A DNA stretch of 22,026 nucleotides from JBOFLO01 sp051657905 (GCA_051657905.1 JBOFLO010000021.1:1-22026); one strand, 5' to 3'; counted from the first letter of the stretch, positions 7,928 to 16,235 are shown. The notes: generated from the sequence alone by a model not told the origin. Made by a program: numbers and translations.

Positions 7928-7954
7928 GCCCGCCATTCAGCGGGCCTTTCTTTT
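7928..7954. terminator. Bidirectional rho-independent terminator between polX and the 183-aa gene
   Basis: GCCCGC (7928-7933) and GCGGGC (7940-7945) form a perfect 6-bp GC stem with a 6-nt loop. On the plus strand it is followed by a T-rich run (CTTTCTTTT) and serves polX. On the minus strand it is followed by six T residues and serves the gene ending at 7961. Confidence 0.85.
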
Positions 7955-7960
7955 AAGAAT

Positions 7961-8512
7961 TTAAGCTACTTTCGAATCCACTTGTCCGGACTCAGGATAG
8001 CCAGAGTTATGACGACTTTCATTCTGTCGCCATTTATTCAAAACTTTATCCTGCATATAAACACCGATCTGAATACTCCCATCAATAAAATCCTGAAAAC
8101 TCCCATTTAGAAACTCTTCATCTTCACTATTCAAGTCCACACCCAAAACTTCAGTCAAAGCTCTATTCAAAAAATCAAATCTATTTTTATTAGAATTACT
8201 CGCTTCCTGAGCATATTTAACAAAATCCCCAATAGTTTTTAATTCATCCTTGGTTCCATCTTTAACAGCTTTCAAATATTTCATCCAAACCAAAGGGTTG
8301 GAAAATTGCAAATCCTCCATTGAATCAATTTCTTCGTGCATAGCCTCCTTAACTTTTTTATCCATTAACAATCTGCCAGTTTCCAATTCCGAAGCCTGCA
8401 AAAATTCATTCAATTCTTTTGCAGATATTTCCGCACTTTTAGTAATTTCATCCCAATCTATATTTATTTTTCTCTGTCCTGTTTTTTCCTGATCGAATTC
8501 TTTATGTTTCAT
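7961..8512 (-). CDS. Unrecognised small soluble acidic protein
   Basis: I do not recognise a family. The 183-aa product is charged, predicted mostly helical and soluble, with no signal peptide, membrane segment, cysteine motif or obvious catalytic motif. The central segments around residues 45-100 and 110-165 look amphipathic. The reading frame extends to an ATG at 8542, but that ATG overlaps the -10 box TATAAT of a strong promoter, so the transcript starts downstream of it. The usable start is ATG 8512, about 22 nt into the message. The gene is monocistronic, with its own promoter and terminator. One of the strongest-looking promoters in the window suggests it is well expressed. Confidence 0.8.
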   Translation of the reverse strand: MKHKEFDQEKTGQRKINIDWDEITKSAEISAKELNEFLQASELETGRLLMDKKVKEAMHEEIDSMEDLQFSNPLVWMKYLKAVKDGTKDELKTIGDFVKYAQEASNSNKNRFDFLNRALTEVLGVDLNSEDEEFLNGSFQDFIDGSIQIGVYMQDKVLNKWRQNESRHNSGYPESGQVDSKVA

Positions 8513-8540
8513 ATTTATTTTTAAAACTACAAATCTTAAC

Positions 8541-8569
8541 ATTATACCATCTCCAAGCCATCAACTCAA
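8541..8569 (-). promoter_or_regulatory. Near-consensus extended -10 promoter of the 183-aa gene
   Basis: On the minus strand TTGAGT (8564-8569) and TATAAT (8541-8546) are separated by exactly 17 bp, and TGG precedes the -10, giving an extended -10 element. Transcription would begin near 8534. Confidence 0.75.
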
Positions 8570-8642
8570 TCTTTTTCATTTTAACATGCGCATCGTACCA
8601 TTTCCATCTACCTCACGAAAAACTCATTGTCTTGTCATATTT

Positions 8643-8671
8643 AAAAAACCCCGAGAAATTTTCTCGGGGTT
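8643..8671 (-). terminator. Rho-independent terminator of the SIMPL gene
   Basis: AACCCCGAGAAA and TTTCTCGGGGTT (8647-8671) form a perfect stem, followed on the minus strand by a run of six T residues. It begins 23 nt after the stop codon at 8694. Confidence 0.88.
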
Positions 8672-8693
8672 GATTTTCTATTTTACCGTCAGA

Positions 8694-9596
8694 CTACTCA
8701 ATTTCGTAAGTAACAGAGACATTAATTGCCAATTCTTGTGAACCAACTTCCACACTTGGAGTCATTCCACCAGCACTTGATTCAGCCATTACATCACGAG
8801 AGAAATTAGCATAAACCGGCATAACATCACCGAAACCTTCACTGAAAGTAACCACACGTCCAATTCTCACACCCGCAGCACTAGCCATTTTATCAGCCTT
8901 TTCACGAGCTACTTGGAAAGCCTGATCACGAGCATCTTGTTTCAACGCCCCATCATCATCAATTTCAAAACTCAAAGCACCAACTTGATTAGCACCAGCC
9001 GCAGTTCCTTTATCCAAAACCTGATCAATCAAACTTAAATCACGAATTTTCACATCCAAACTTTGACTTAAATTATAACCCAAAATTCTTGGAGCCTCTG
9101 TTCTAACCCCATCTTCCAAATAAATTGGATTACTATAATCGTATTGTGGATACAGATTGTATTGAGAAGTTTGGATATCTTCCGGCTTAATACCTAAATT
9201 TTTAATTTCCTGAGAAATAGCTGCCATCTTTTGATTATTATCAGTAGAAACAGCATCAACAGTCGCTCCTGTAGAAACAACACTCAAAGAAACCCTCGCT
9301 AAATCCGGTTTAGCAGTAATTTTTCCTTCACCAGTTACAGTGATAGTTCTGGCATAAGGTTGAGAAGTAACTTCCGCCTTAATATTTTCAAACCATCCAT
9401 TTCCAAATATTTGTTGGAATGTAATTACTGACATGCCCAAAAAGAACACACCAATAGTTAATGCCGCAAAACATTTAGACCAATGTGGAGTTACACCACC
9501 GCCGTAAGCCGGACCACAGCCGCAGCTTGCATCGCAATAACCTGCATGAGAATCCATGTCATTAGACATCATCTCGTCTTTTCGCATTTTAGCCAT
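8694..9596 (-). CDS. SIMPL-domain (DUF541) membrane-anchored protein with cysteine-rich N-terminus
   Basis: A SIMPL-domain protein of 300 aa. The extracytoplasmic domain runs from about residue 83 (ITVTGEGKITAKPDLARVSLSV) to the end, with the typical internal GYNLSQSLDVKIRDLS block and the REKADKMASAAGVRIGRVV block. Family members form oligomeric beta/alpha assemblies at the envelope and several are linked to stress tolerance; no enzymatic activity is established. One membrane helix lies at about 43-63. Unlike a plain signal peptide it is preceded by about 42 residues that contain Cys21, Cys25, Cys27 and Cys42, with a Gly-rich stretch between, which may bind a metal or be disulfide-linked. 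The gene is monocistronic with a strong terminator and is divergent from mgtE across a 132-bp gap. Confidence 0.9.
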   Translation of the reverse strand: MAKMRKDEMMSNDMDSHAGYCDASCGCGPAYGGGVTPHWSKCFAALTIGVFFLGMSVITFQQIFGNGWFENIKAEVTSQPYARTITVTGEGKITAKPDLARVSLSVVSTGATVDAVSTDNNQKMAAISQEIKNLGIKPEDIQTSQYNLYPQYDYSNPIYLEDGVRTEAPRILGYNLSQSLDVKIRDLSLIDQVLDKGTAAGANQVGALSFEIDDDGALKQDARDQAFQVAREKADKMASAAGVRIGRVVTFSEGFGDVMPVYANFSRDVMAESSAGGMTPSVEVGSQELAINVSVTYEIE

Positions 9597-9728
9597 AAAT
9601 TTGTTTTTGTTAGAATATACAAAATGACTTTACCATATTTTATAAGCAAAAACTAGCCAGGCATTACAAAAAAATGTAGAATATCATAAGCAAAATACAA
9701 ACAGCGCCAACAAAAACAAAAATCTGCC
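9597..9728. promoter_or_regulatory. Divergent control region between the SIMPL gene and mgtE
   Basis: A possible minus-strand -10, TATAAA (9639-9644), has a TTGTAA 19 bp upstream (9664-9669). Two short words each occur twice: TAGAATAT (9611-9618, 9677-9684) and ATAAGCAAAA (9642-9651, 9686-9695). No convincing plus-strand promoter was seen and no Mg-sensing riboswitch is recognisable. Both genes lack a Shine-Dalgarno site. Confidence 0.3.
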
Positions 9729-10988
9729 ATGCCAAAAAGCCCTCATTTCAACAAAATTGGCTATCATCAAAAATTACTTAATGCCAAACATGAAGTAAGA
9801 GAATTCCGCAAAGTCCCCGTTAATTTACAGGGATTTATTTTGGTTGAGCTTCCTCAAGCATTGCAGATTAAAATCATTCGCGGACTTGGTTCAGAAGAAA
9901 TTCGTGACTTTTGCCGATATCTGGACGCCGATGATATAGCCGATATCATTCAACCTCTTAGCCATAAACGCCGTCAGACTGTTTTAAGTGGTTTGGAAAA
10001 CTACGAACGTGAACAAACTCGCCAGCTATTAAAATACCATCCACAAACGGCCGGTGGATTGACTTCCCTGGATTACGTTATTGTTTATAAACGCTCCACT
10101 TTCAGCCAAGTCGGCCTAAAAGTCCGCAAACATATTAGAAAATTCGGACATTTGCCCTCAGTGATAGTTACCGATCAGGGGCAAGTTATTGGTATGCTTT
10201 CACTTACCAATGTTTTTGCACCTCCCGAAAATAAGAAAAACATCAGCGAATTCATCGAACCCGCTAAAACCATTCATGCTAAGTCCGATCAGGAAGAAAT
10301 TTTAAAATATTTTGATAAAAGTGATCAGGAAAATATTGTGGTTATAGATAGTGACGGAGCTGTTTTCGGTATTATTAAACCGCGTGATTTGATTTCCGTG
10401 GTTAATCAGGAAGCTACTGAAGACATTTATGGTTTGGCGCATTTGGAAAAAGATGAAAGCGTTCTGGATGGAATTCCAGCCAAAGTAAAACGCCGCAGCA
10501 AATGGTTAATTATTAATTTGGCAACTGCCTTTATGGCCGCCAGCGTGATTAGTTTATTTGAAGCTGAAATCGCTGAATTGGTGCTTTTAGCAGTTTACAT
10601 GCCTGTAATTGCTGGTATGGGGGGGAATGCGGGAACTCAAACCTTAACAGTAGTTATAAGAGGAATGGCACTTAATCAGGTCAGTAAAGCCACTGCCTTA
10701 AAATTGATTTTCAACGAGGTGGTCACAGGGATAATTAACGGTATGATTATCGGTGTGATTGTCGCCTTGGTCGCCACCTTCCTACATCATGATCCCCTAC
10801 TTGGATTGATTGGTTTTATTTCCATGGTTGTAGCTTTATTGGCCGCTACTCTCTTCGGTACACTCGCACCTTTAATTTTAAAAAAATTCAAAATAGATCC
10901 AGCCGTCGCCGCAGGAGTTTTCGTCACCACTTCCACCGACGTTTTCGGTTTTTTCACCTTTCTCGGCCTAGCAAGTTTGCTCCACTAA
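9729..10988 (+). CDS. mgtE: MgtE-family magnesium transporter
   Basis: Mg2+ channel/transporter of the inner membrane, 419 aa, slightly shorter than the usual 450. The N-terminal cytosolic superhelical domain covers about 25-125 (DADDIADIIQPL, KYHPQTAGGLTS), followed by a CBS pair (about 126-250, with VIVTDQGQVIGMLSL and IVVIDSDGAVFGIIKPRDL) that senses Mg2+ in characterised homologues. The five-helix transmembrane domain runs from about 258 to 419. The conserved PVIAGMGGNAGTQ (292-304) and the pore aspartate Asp404 in TTSTDVFGF are present, so transport should be intact. It is divergent from the SIMPL gene. A hairpin terminator follows the stop, before the next gene on the same strand. Confidence 0.95.
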   Translation: MPKSPHFNKIGYHQKLLNAKHEVREFRKVPVNLQGFILVELPQALQIKIIRGLGSEEIRDFCRYLDADDIADIIQPLSHKRRQTVLSGLENYEREQTRQLLKYHPQTAGGLTSLDYVIVYKRSTFSQVGLKVRKHIRKFGHLPSVIVTDQGQVIGMLSLTNVFAPPENKKNISEFIEPAKTIHAKSDQEEILKYFDKSDQENIVVIDSDGAVFGIIKPRDLISVVNQEATEDIYGLAHLEKDESVLDGIPAKVKRRSKWLIINLATAFMAASVISLFEAEIAELVLLAVYMPVIAGMGGNAGTQTLTVVIRGMALNQVSKATALKLIFNEVVTGIINGMIIGVIVALVATFLHHDPLLGLIGFISMVVALLAATLFGTLAPLILKKFKIDPAVAAGVFVTTSTDVFGFFTFLGLASLLH

Positions 10989-11004
10989 GCCTCGCATCAA
11001 AATC

Positions 11005-11062
11005 TAGTCATGATCGTCATTGGATGTTAATATCCAATCATCTTTTTTATTTATCATGACTA
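11005..11062 (+). repeat. 10-bp perfect inverted repeat enclosing the terminator and covering a start codon
   Basis: TAGTCATGAT (11005-11014) and ATCATGACTA (11053-11062) are perfect reverse complements flanking the mgtE terminator hairpin. The right arm contains ATG 11056, the preferred start of the 112-aa gene, so pairing in RNA would hide that start. It could equally be an operator dyad. Confidence 0.5.
11019..11047 (+). terminator. Rho-independent terminator after mgtE
   Basis: ATTGGATG (11019-11026) pairs with TATCCAAT (11031-11038), a G-T wobble closing a TTAA loop, and a six-T run follows at about 11042-11047. The stem is AT-rich, so readthrough is possible. A longer dyad (11005-11062) encloses it. 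Confidence 0.6.
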
Positions 11063-11394
11063 AAATTCAATCAGGGAAATTCAGCAAATTCGGTAAATTT
11101 ATCAATAATTCCATCAACACTTTTAATTTCTGCTTTTTCTTAGCCACCATTTTGGTTTGGAGTTATTTCACCATCGGCAAAATCGCCAGCGAACCTTTTC
11201 AAATCAGCTTACTTTGGGATGGCTTCAATCAAATGTACAGCCAACTATCAGTTAAAGTCGGTTGTATTGTTTTAGTTATCTTCAATGGACTGCAAGCTAT
11301 TAGACTATGGATTTTTGAATATTATGATTTGAAGGAAAATCTCCAGCACCTCGGCACTATCAAAAAAATCTTTAAGAAAAAACCGCAATCATGA
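11056..11394 (+). CDS. Unrecognised small protein with two membrane helices
   Basis: The 112-aa product has a basic N-terminus, two hydrophobic helices (about residues 22-41 and 65-86) and a basic C-terminal tail ending in KKIFKKKPQS, so both ends probably face the cytoplasm. No family is recognised. The frame could begin upstream at 11020, but that ATG lies inside the terminator stem; ATG 11056 after the T-run is the better start. The stop TGA overlaps the ATG of the next gene (ATGA, 11391-11394), so translation of the two is probably coupled. The pairing suggests the membrane protein works with the UPF0489 protein, perhaps as an anchor; that is inference. Confidence 0.75.
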   Translation: MTKIQSGKFSKFGKFINNSINTFNFCFFLATILVWSYFTIGKIASEPFQISLLWDGFNQMYSQLSVKVGCIVLVIFNGLQAIRLWIFEYYDLKENLQHLGTIKKIFKKKPQS

Positions 11395-12158
11395 TCGCAC
11401 CTCAATACCGCTTTCTTGCTTATATCGAAGAGCCAGTTTCCAATAATGCTTTTGATTATGATCAGCGCAAAAAGGAAAATCCTAATCCGCAAATTTTCCG
11501 CGCCTCTTTGATTGACGGTGATTTAAAAGATTTAGCAATTGGTGATCGCATTGCCTTCGAATCAACCAATGATAAAAACGAAATTATTCCCTGCCGTGGA
11601 CTCAAGCATTTTATTCTGATGAAAAATCCACTCAGCAAATCACCTTCCCACATTTATATTTTCGACAATCACAATCACGCCTTTTATTTTTGGCATCAGG
11701 AAAGATTACTGGGAAATATTAGTCCGCACAGCACTTTAGTTCATGTCGACCAGCACCGCGACACTCGCATCCCCGCGCATTTCCTTCATCAAGACGATTA
11801 CAACAATCTTGAAGAAATTTATCGCTACACCAATAGCATGTTAAATGTCGGGAACTTCATCCCAGCCGGCGTTAAAAGTGAAGTTATTAAGGACGTAATT
11901 TTCCTCGACTCACAAAAATCTTTTGAAGATTTTAAAATCGCCGATTATCAAAAATTATCCGCAGAAAAAAAACTGATTCTTGATATAGACATAGACGTCT
12001 TCGCCCCCGAGCTGGACTTCATCGACAATCAACTCAAATTAAAAGCCATTCAAGAATTACTTCCTTTAGCCAACGCAGTCACTATCGCCACCTCCCCTTT
12101 CTTTATTGATCAACAATTGGCTTTGGAATGGATTAAGAAAATCTTCCAATCAAAATAA
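11391..12158 (+). CDS. UPF0489-family protein, arginase/deacetylase superfamily
   Basis: The 255-aa sequence carries the UPF0489 signature: IYIFDNHNHAFYFW (88-101), LVHVDQHRDTR (116-126) and LILDIDIDVFAPE (195-207), plus TIATSPFFID (231-240). The motifs DxHxD (Asp120, His122, Asp124) and DxDxF (Asp200, Asp202, with Asp198 next to them) correspond to the two-metal ligands of arginase-type ureohydrolases, and His118 and His94/His96 are further candidates. Members of this family in natural-product clusters act as peptide arginases, turning arginine into ornithine in ribosomal peptides; most others, including the eukaryotic C5orf22 group, have no known activity. No peptide precursor or maturation gene is visible here. 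It is coupled by ATGA overlap to the 112-aa membrane protein and ends 21 nt from the convergent 871-aa gene. Confidence 0.8.
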   Translation: MIAPQYRFLAYIEEPVSNNAFDYDQRKKENPNPQIFRASLIDGDLKDLAIGDRIAFESTNDKNEIIPCRGLKHFILMKNPLSKSPSHIYIFDNHNHAFYFWHQERLLGNISPHSTLVHVDQHRDTRIPAHFLHQDDYNNLEEIYRYTNSMLNVGNFIPAGVKSEVIKDVIFLDSQKSFEDFKIADYQKLSAEKKLILDIDIDVFAPELDFIDNQLKLKAIQELLPLANAVTIATSPFFIDQQLALEWIKKIFQSK

Positions 12159-12179
12159 TCAAAAGGTTTATCCCGAAAA

Positions 12180-14795
12180 TTACCCATTCTTTTTACCAAA
12201 CAATTCACTCACCGGTTTAAAAGCCCCTTGATTGAAAGTCCGCCCGAATTTAAAGCCATTTGCTGGCAAAAACAAGGTAGTTTTCTTTCTGGTTCCTCCA
12301 TCATTTCTCAGCACTTCAGTCACCTCAATTTTCGCCATCACCCGAATTTCCTCCAAACTTTCCTGAGATCTTTTCAATTTTCTTTCCAAAACCTGATCAA
12401 GTCTCGCCATCACCTTTTCATAACGATCAGTTTGACCATTTAATAAGTATTTTTGCTCCGCCTGTGCTTTCATTTCGGCATGACACTCACGAATTTCTTT
12501 TTCCTTCCCCAATCCCATTAAAAAGCTCGCTCTCCCATTTTCCACATTCTCAAAAATTTTCCTCTGCACTGACTTTTCACCATTAGAATAATCCTCCACA
12601 TTAAAATAAAGCACTTTATTCTTATCATCCAAATTCATTTCCTCCCCCTGCTCCCCACTTTGAAAAATCTCCATTTTCAACCTAGCCTGCTCAGACATTT
12701 CCTTAGCCCTAACAATCCAAAACCCCCTCTCCTCTTCCAATTTTTCCCCCACAACCTTCTTTTTACCAAGCATATACGGTAAGGCCTGAGTATAAGCTCT
12801 TTTACTACGTACAAATAATTGTCCCAAAGTTAACTCTCTTTTCTGCAATTTTTCATATGCTTTCTCAGTTTCAATAACTTCATAATATTCATCCCCATCT
12901 ATTTTCACCATCACATGCAAAAATAAATCTTCCAATTGAGCACGTAACTCTTCATTCAATTCAGGCCAAGTTGGCCACAATTCTATTTGCGCCATGGACT
13001 TATCCGGAAGCATTTTCGCCTTAATTTGCAAGAAAAAGTCTCTTACTCTAGCCATATTACTCTCAATCTTAATTCTCTCTTTTCTAGAAATTTCCGCCCG
13101 CAAAACTTTTTCTTTTTCCGTTAAATCCAATTTCATCGGGGTCTCTTTTCCCTGCTGAGTCCAGCCTTGCTCCACCATCTCCGGAAACCTCAGCTGCTCA
13201 GGTTCAGCAGACATATCAGCCTGGCCAACTTCAGCACTCTCAACAATTTTCTCAACTTGAGGAACTATCTCATCCACAATTTTTTCTACAGTTAATTCCA
13301 CATCATTAACAGCCTCCGCTTCAATTAAAACATGATTCTCAGGCAAAGTTTTAGCAACACTTGGTTTTTGTCGAACATAAATTAATTTCAATTTTTCCAA
13401 AGCAACCCTATTCAATTCGCCAATCAATTTATCCGATAATCTTGGCTCTTCCCCTTTTCTCACTACTCTTAATTCCTTCCCATTAGAATCCACAGCTCTA
13501 ATTAATAATTCCCCTTGAGGAGTTAGTTTTGTGTAAAAAGTATGATCATTTTTCAAACGAAAATTTACATTGCAGGCAATCCCAATCGCCGGTTTACCTG
13601 TTTCTTTATTTCGATCAATTCTTACTTGTTTAATCATTTCCGCCAAAACACTATCCTCCTTCATCAAAGGAGATTTATGTCCATCCCGAGACATACCAAG
13701 CGATCTCTCCCGCACAATATCCGCAGCCATTTCCCACAAAACTTTATCTTCAATCGTTTTCTCATCAACCCCAACAACCAAATCATTCAAATCATCAATC
13801 ATATCGCGCGACCTATTAACACCCTGAGGCACTTCATCCTTCAAACTATACCCATGTGCTTCCAAACCCTTTTCAGAAATTATTCTCATACTTCTGCCCT
13901 GATGAATTTTCTGCCATTGCTCTTCACTGAATAAATCATGCCAATAATCATTAATTTTAATCCAGCTTGCAGAAGTAACTGGATAATTTGTTAATCCCGG
14001 CAACATCAAAGCAAATTTATTTCTAGCCTGAACATCTAATTGCGAAAGCACCTGTCGTGTCAGCAATAAATTCAGATCGCTCAAATAACTTTCTTCCCCC
14101 ATAAAAATTGCATCCATCGCTTTAAAAAACTCATCCGGATTTCCTCCATTAATAATGTTAACCAGGCGAACAACTGGTTGCATACCTTTAAGAATATTCC
14201 CTTCCTTCAGCACTTTTGCTCCAGGATTACTCTCCTCATATCTTTGAATATTTGTATGCAAAATTCCAGCCGCCAATTGAGCAACCTCTTTATTTTCAGT
14301 AAAATAATCATCTTTGTTAGGAACGGCTTTATCCATCGCCCTAAAAAAATTAATCAACACCTGCATATTTACACTTCCACTCAATCTAATCACCTCTGAC
14401 TCCACCACCCCAGGATTAAAACCAAATTCATCTTTAAATTCACCTTTTAAATACAGCGCATAAAGCACAAATTTCCCCAACAATTGCTGTTCAAGTGGAG
14501 GAATAGTATTAATAATTGTTACCTTTCTACCATTCTTTTTCTCTTGAACTGCTATCTGAGTATTTTGCTGAACCGCACCCATCAAATACAGGAAATAATC
14601 CATTAATTGCTGCCCACTCATATCTAATAAAGATCCCGGCGGATTATCTTTCCACTCATCTTGGATAACATTTAACAAACGATTAACAGCCGGCGTCAAT
14701 TTAGGACTAACCTTGGTCAGCATAATCAATTCCACCATCAACTGTTCATCATTGAAGGCTGGGCTTTCCTGATTTCTTCCAAATTTCATAGTCAT
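12180..14795 (-). CDS. Unrecognised large cytoplasmic protein, partner of the AAA+ ATPase
   Basis: I recognise no domain in these 871 aa. There is no signal peptide or membrane helix, no Walker A motif and no MIDAS (DxSxS) motif. Residues 1 to about 360 look alpha-helical and hydrophobically patterned, resembling a scaffold. About 365-480 contains likely beta structure (KPAIGIACNVNFRLKNDHTF, GELLIRAVDSNGKELRVV). About 490-550 is an acidic linker with Val-Glu-Lys-Ile-Val repeats (VEKIVDEIVPQVEKIVES). About 555-815 is highly charged helix with coiled-coil character, and the last 50 residues (about 820-871) look like a small beta unit. Its ATG shares one base with the TAA of the upstream ATPase gene (TAATG), so the two are made together and likely form a complex. 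Codon use and composition resemble the neighbours. Confidence 0.82.
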   Translation of the reverse strand: MTMKFGRNQESPAFNDEQLMVELIMLTKVSPKLTPAVNRLLNVIQDEWKDNPPGSLLDMSGQQLMDYFLYLMGAVQQNTQIAVQEKKNGRKVTIINTIPPLEQQLLGKFVLYALYLKGEFKDEFGFNPGVVESEVIRLSGSVNMQVLINFFRAMDKAVPNKDDYFTENKEVAQLAAGILHTNIQRYEESNPGAKVLKEGNILKGMQPVVRLVNIINGGNPDEFFKAMDAIFMGEESYLSDLNLLLTRQVLSQLDVQARNKFALMLPGLTNYPVTSASWIKINDYWHDLFSEEQWQKIHQGRSMRIISEKGLEAHGYSLKDEVPQGVNRSRDMIDDLNDLVVGVDEKTIEDKVLWEMAADIVRERSLGMSRDGHKSPLMKEDSVLAEMIKQVRIDRNKETGKPAIGIACNVNFRLKNDHTFYTKLTPQGELLIRAVDSNGKELRVVRKGEEPRLSDKLIGELNRVALEKLKLIYVRQKPSVAKTLPENHVLIEAEAVNDVELTVEKIVDEIVPQVEKIVESAEVGQADMSAEPEQLRFPEMVEQGWTQQGKETPMKLDLTEKEKVLRAEISRKERIKIESNMARVRDFFLQIKAKMLPDKSMAQIELWPTWPELNEELRAQLEDLFLHVMVKIDGDEYYEVIETEKAYEKLQKRELTLGQLFVRSKRAYTQALPYMLGKKKVVGEKLEEERGFWIVRAKEMSEQARLKMEIFQSGEQGEEMNLDDKNKVLYFNVEDYSNGEKSVQRKIFENVENGRASFLMGLGKEKEIRECHAEMKAQAEQKYLLNGQTDRYEKVMARLDQVLERKLKRSQESLEEIRVMAKIEVTEVLRNDGGTRKKTTLFLPANGFKFGRTFNQGAFKPVSELFGKKNG

Positions 14796-16222
14796 TATTT
14801 CTTGGCTTTAATAGGTTTTTTAGCACTCTCTGCTTTTTTTTGAGATTCTTTATATTTAGCTTTTGCAGCAATCAATAATTCTGGAAATTTGTTATTAAAA
14901 AATCTCCCCAAAACCCCTAAAAAGAATCCTCTTCGAAATTCTTCCTCATTAACGCCTTGATTGATCAAATCTTTTACTTTCTTCGCTACATCAGATCGAT
15001 TCAAATTTCTATTCAAAGCGATCTTCATACTATTTAAATTATCACCTTCTTCCAAATATTTAATCTCTGGCAAATAACTCTCCACATATTTTTCTAATTT
15101 TTCTTCTCTCAATTGCATAAAAGCCTGCTGCTTATAATTAGGCCTAAAAACTTGCTCTACTTTTCCTCCTTTTTTCGTCATCATTTTTTCAGTCAATTTT
15201 TTAACAATATCTTTATCCGGATTTATATTAGACCAATAAGCCATAGATTCCGCCGACATTTTCACCAACATTTCTTCATGCTGTTTTGCCCCTAATCTTC
15301 TAGCCGTAGCTATAGCTAAATCAAATTTAACCTTCACCAAAAACTCATCATCTTTCACTTCAATAACTTCATTTCTGTCACCCGAAAAGCTGCTCCCATA
15401 ATCATAAAATTTATCCAACTTTAATCTTCCTCCTCTTAATAAAGCTTTTTGAAAAGATGAATCATTGCTCGTACAAATAGTAAAAACACGGTCAAAAGTT
15501 CCCGTCCCACTCAAAATAGTTTTCAAGCTAGCAATTATCTCTTCCCCCCTGGCATCCATTTCAAAAACATTTGTATCAGAAAATTCTGAAAAATTTTCTC
15601 CTCCCCTACTGGTATTAGTAACTGACGATTTTTTTACCGCTGAATTAATTAAAAACTCTACCTCATCAAATAAAATCACCACATATTTTCCCATCTCCAC
15701 AGCCTTCTCCTGCAATCGAGCATACAATAGATTTAAAGCTGCTCCCGGACGTTTGGCATTCACAATTGCACTTTGATCCGCCACCATAAATTCCGCCTGA
15801 TCTTTAAGCACATAAGCTAAATGTCTGACATATTCCGTTTTACCTGTGCCGGGTTTCCCACTTAATAATAGCCCCGCATAAGACCAATCTTTAACACTTT
15901 TACCTTCTTGAAATTGCTGAACAATTTGTTCATGCTCTTCCTTCATTTCCTCTGGCAAAACATATAAATCCGGTGGCAAAACTGCCGCTTCCAAAGGTTT
16001 GAAAAATTCCACCTTCTCCAACTCACCAACTAAAATCAATTCTCTCAATTCAGCAAAAACCACCCCCAATTTATCTCTTTGTAATTGACGATTATCTTCG
16101 ACAATTCCGTCCACTAAAATCCCATCAACTCTCCTCTTAATTTTTCCCAGTAAATTAAATTTTTGCAGAATATCTTCTGCCAAAAGTAGCTCGCCTATTG
16201 GTTTAACCTCTTTATTACCCAT
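14795..16222 (-). CDS. AAA+ ATPase of unknown role
   Basis: A soluble 475-aa single-AAA-domain protein. A non-conserved N-terminal part (1-115) precedes the ATPase core: Walker A GKPGTGKT (122-129), Walker B VVILFDE (181-187, Asp186 and Glu187), sensor-1 Asn253 (CTSND) and a second-region-of-homology motif ALLRGGRLKLDKF (260-272) with Arg263 and Arg266 as candidate arginine fingers. This is the classical AAA pattern (as in FtsH, Cdc48, proteasomal ATPases), but there is no protease domain, second AAA ring or membrane helix. The C-terminal 180 residues are helical and end in a Lys-rich tail (KKAESAKKPIKAKK). It probably acts as a remodelling motor on, or with, the 871-aa protein encoded directly downstream. 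The gene is divergent from the helicase-nuclease gene. Confidence 0.88.
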   Translation of the reverse strand: MGNKEVKPIGELLLAEDILQKFNLLGKIKRRVDGILVDGIVEDNRQLQRDKLGVVFAELRELILVGELEKVEFFKPLEAAVLPPDLYVLPEEMKEEHEQIVQQFQEGKSVKDWSYAGLLLSGKPGTGKTEYVRHLAYVLKDQAEFMVADQSAIVNAKRPGAALNLLYARLQEKAVEMGKYVVILFDEVEFLINSAVKKSSVTNTSRGGENFSEFSDTNVFEMDARGEEIIASLKTILSGTGTFDRVFTICTSNDSSFQKALLRGGRLKLDKFYDYGSSFSGDRNEVIEVKDDEFLVKVKFDLAIATARRLGAKQHEEMLVKMSAESMAYWSNINPDKDIVKKLTEKMMTKKGGKVEQVFRPNYKQQAFMQLREEKLEKYVESYLPEIKYLEEGDNLNSMKIALNRNLNRSDVAKKVKDLINQGVNEEEFRRGFFLGVLGRFFNNKFPELLIAAKAKYKESQKKAESAKKPIKAKK

Positions 16223-16235
16223 AAAATTATTTAAG

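Noticed and set aside
11020..11055. Upstream ATG 11020 for the 112-aa protein
   Set aside because: It lies inside the stem of the mgtE terminator and would add a poorly supported N-terminus.
13542..13934. 130-codon plus-strand open frame inside the 871-aa gene
   Set aside because: Composition is that of an antisense shadow; the minus-strand frame is coupled to the ATPase gene and continuous throughout.
15465..15776. 103-codon plus-strand open frame across the AAA+ core
   Set aside because: It mirrors the Walker B and sensor-1 region of the real gene on the other strand.
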